DNA of 64,000 nt from Halorubrum sp. PV6 (GTDB lineage: Archaea > Halobacteriota > Halobacteria > Halobacteriales > Haloferacaceae), in NCBI RefSeq assembly GCF_003990725.2, contig NZ_CP030064.1, positions 2,604,001 through 2,668,000 on the forward strand, given 5' to 3'. The notes under the pieces were generated by a model. It saw nothing but the letters and a program-made list of their open reading frames with translations, was not told the DNA's origin and did not search any database. Both the position numbers and the translations under genes were made by a program. Below are positions 62,399 to 64,000 of the stretch, in pieces. Positions within the stretch are counted from its first letter, which is position 1. The number at the start of each line of letters is the position of its first letter.

Positions 62399-64000
62399 AT
62401 GGCACTCGATCTCGTCCCCGCGTGGCCGGCCGTCGGATCGATCGCCGGCGGAGCGGGGGCGCTCGCGCTCGCGTGGGCGATCAGAGACCACCGCGGGCGC
62501 CCCGGAGTCGACTGGTTTCTGGGCGTCTTCGCCGCCCAAGCGGTCTGGTGTCTCTCCTACGGCGCCGGGCTCCTCGTCGACGACCTCGCCCTCCGGGCCG
62601 CCCTGGAGGGGGCGATGTGGCTGGGGGTCGTCTGGACCGGCGTCGCCTTCCTCGGCTTCGCGCTCGCCTACACCGGCCGGAGCGACGTGGTCCGGAGCCG
62701 GCTGTTCGCGGCGGTCGTCGCCTTCGGCGCCCTCTCGACCGCGCTGATCGCGACGAACCCCCTGCACGGCGCGTTCTGGACCGGCCTCGAACCTGCCCCG
62801 GCGTTCGGCGTCGCGACCGTCTCGTACGCGTTCGGTCCGTGGGCGTACCTCGTCGTCGCCGTCGAGACCGTCCTCGTCGCCAGCGCGGTCTTCCTGCTCG
62901 TCGACACCCTCCTCAGCTACGGCCCGCTGTACCGCCGCGAGAGCGCCGCCGTCGCCCTGAGCTCGCTCCCGCCGGGGTTCGCCCTGGTCGCGTGGGCGCT
63001 CGAACTCGGTCCCGTCCCGCAGCTGCAGTTGGCCCCCGTCCTGTTCGTCCCGCACGCGCTCATGGACGCGTACGCGTTCAACCGGGCAGAGATGTTCGAC
63101 CGGAACCCCACGACCAGCCGGGCGGCGGAGCGCACCGCGATAGACGACCTGAACGACCCCGTCGTCGCGCTCGGGCTCGACAACCGCATCGTTCGGCTCA
63201 ACCCCGCCGCGGAACGGGTGTTGGGCGTCGGCGCCGAAGCCGCTCAGAGCCGCTCGCTCGACGAGTTTCTCGACATCCCGATCGGTCTGGGGGCCGAGTC
63301 CGGAGCGGAGGGTGCCGAGTCCGAAGGGATCGACGGAGAGACCGCCAGCGAGACGGTCGAGGTCGCGGGGACCCCCGAAGCGGGTCGGCGGACCTACGCC
63401 GTGTCGACCGCGCGGCTGACCGACCCGAACGGGACACACGTCGGGTACACGGTCGTCCTCTCGGACATCACCGAGCGCGAGCGGCGGCGCCAACAGCTCG
63501 AGGTGCTCAATCGGATCTTGCGTCACAACCTTCGCAACGACGCCGGCGTGGTCCACGGCTACGGCGAGATTCTCCGCGACCGGCTCGACGACCCCGACCT
63601 GACCCGGATGGCCGACGCCATCGAGCGACGGGCGGGCGCGCTGGCCGCGCTCGGCGAGAAGGCCGGCACGGTGGAGCGGCTCGTCGCCGACGGGGAGGCA
63701 CACGATGTCGCCGTCGACGACCTCGTCGAGCGAGTCGTCGAGGAGGCGCAGAACAGCAACCCCGACGCAACCGTCGAGTTGCTGGTGGACGACGGCGACT
63801 GGACCACGTGCGTCCGGGGCGACGCGCTGGGGGCGGTGGTCGAGAACACGGTCGAGAACGCGCTCGACCACCACGACGGCGAGGGCAGCGAGCGCGACGA
63901 CGGCGGCGCGTGGGTGCGCGTGACGTTGGAACGAGCGGGCGACACCCAGCGCGAGGCCGACCAGTTCGTCCTCACCGTCACAGATGACGGGCCGGGGGTC
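62399..64000 (+). CDS. 7TM-PAS sensor histidine kinase, 3' end cut by window
   Basis: 534 codons from ATG 62399, open at the right edge. Seven membrane helices occupy about residues 1-220 (the HisKA_7TM-type N-terminus), then a PAS domain (about 240-360: DLNDPVVALGLDNRIVRLNPAAERVLG), the phosphoacceptor box in NRILRHNLRNDAGVVHGY, and the beginning of an HATPase_c domain with N-box ENTVENALDHHDG and DDGPGV at the cut. This is a typical haloarchaeal membrane-bound kinase with an unknown ligand. No response regulator is visible before the edge. Confidence 0.92.
   Translation, partial: MALDLVPAWPAVGSIAGGAGALALAWAIRDHRGRPGVDWFLGVFAAQAVWCLSYGAGLLVDDLALRAALEGAMWLGVVWTGVAFLGFALAYTGRSDVVRSRLFAAVVAFGALSTALIATNPLHGAFWTGLEPAPAFGVATVSYAFGPWAYLVVAVETVLVASAVFLLVDTLLSYGPLYRRESAAVALSSLPPGFALVAWALELGPVPQLQLAPVLFVPHALMDAYAFNRAEMFDRNPTTSRAAERTAIDDLNDPVVALGLDNRIVRLNPAAERVLGVGAEAAQSRSLDEFLDIPIGLGAESGAEGAESEGIDGETASETVEVAGTPEAGRRTYAVSTARLTDPNGTHVGYTVVLSDITERERRRQQLEVLNRILRHNLRNDAGVVHGYGEILRDRLDDPDLTRMADAIERRAGALAALGEKAGTVERLVADGEAHDVAVDDLVERVVEEAQNSNPDATVELLVDDGDWTTCVRGDALGAVVENTVENALDHHDGEGSERDDGGAWVRVTLERAGDTQREADQFVLTVTDDGPGV

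Overview
The window reads as chromosomal DNA of an extremely halophilic archaeon (class Halobacteria), most likely Halorubrum or a close relative. Evidence: very high GC, strongly acidic proteins, archaeal information-processing genes (TBP, Orc1/Cdc6, RadA, XPD-type helicase, archaeal Trm-G10), the haloarchaeal TatCt/TatCo pair, a CheF domain, a LysW-carrier arginine pathway, and TATA boxes close in front of start codons. Genes are densely packed on both strands. I see no rRNA, CRISPR array, insertion sequence or convincing prophage. One tRNA gene is present.

Layout. 0-5 kb: 3' part of an HtpX-like protease; a pyrG-guaAB-small TrkA-N-like protein operon; tRNA-Leu(CAA) with a duplicated fragment of its 3' end; a PAS histidine kinase. 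5-14 kb: EamA permease, small hypotheticals, a DUF309 protein, an M14-type deacylase, a cupin, a site-2 protease with CBS domains, LarE, a MutS-like ATPase with helix-hairpin-helix, and a CheF-receiver fusion. 14-22 kb: uvrA, divergent tatCt/tatCo, a lipoprotein and a membrane protein in a less GC-rich patch.

22-32 kb: the complete arginine route from glutamate on the minus strand (argG, argH, lysW-type carrier, argX, argC, argB, argD, argE, argF). Most genes overlap by 1-4 bases, so they are probably co-transcribed. The carrier protein has lost all four zinc-ribbon cysteines. 32-40 kb: hemL with a Cys-rich insertion, an ammonium channel fused to a PII domain, a 505-base AT-rich intergenic region with several inverted repeats, radA, an ACT-domain regulator and an XPD-family helicase.

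40-50 kb: tbp and trm-G10 diverging from one TATA element, orc1/cdc6, rpiA, a 55-residue histone-fold protein, larB, a small zinc-ribbon protein, a GIY-YIG protein, hisG, a roughly 350-base structured non-coding element, uvrB, a lipoprotein and a membrane protein. 50-64 kb: a stomatin-like protein, O-acetylhomoserine sulfhydrylase, an ABC-2 exporter, NAD-dependent DNA ligase, an amidohydrolase, a glutaredoxin-like protein, malate dehydrogenase, a hypothetical, an MFS transporter and a 7TM histidine kinase cut by the window end.

DNA repair and recombination functions are frequent (uvrA, uvrB, radA, MutS-like, XPD-like, NAD ligase), although they are not one operon. The features most worth a second look are the structured element at 46.77-47.12 kb, the cysteine-free LysW, the CheF-receiver fusion, the Amt-PII fusion whose uridylylation tyrosine is a tryptophan, and the split LarB/LarE pair.
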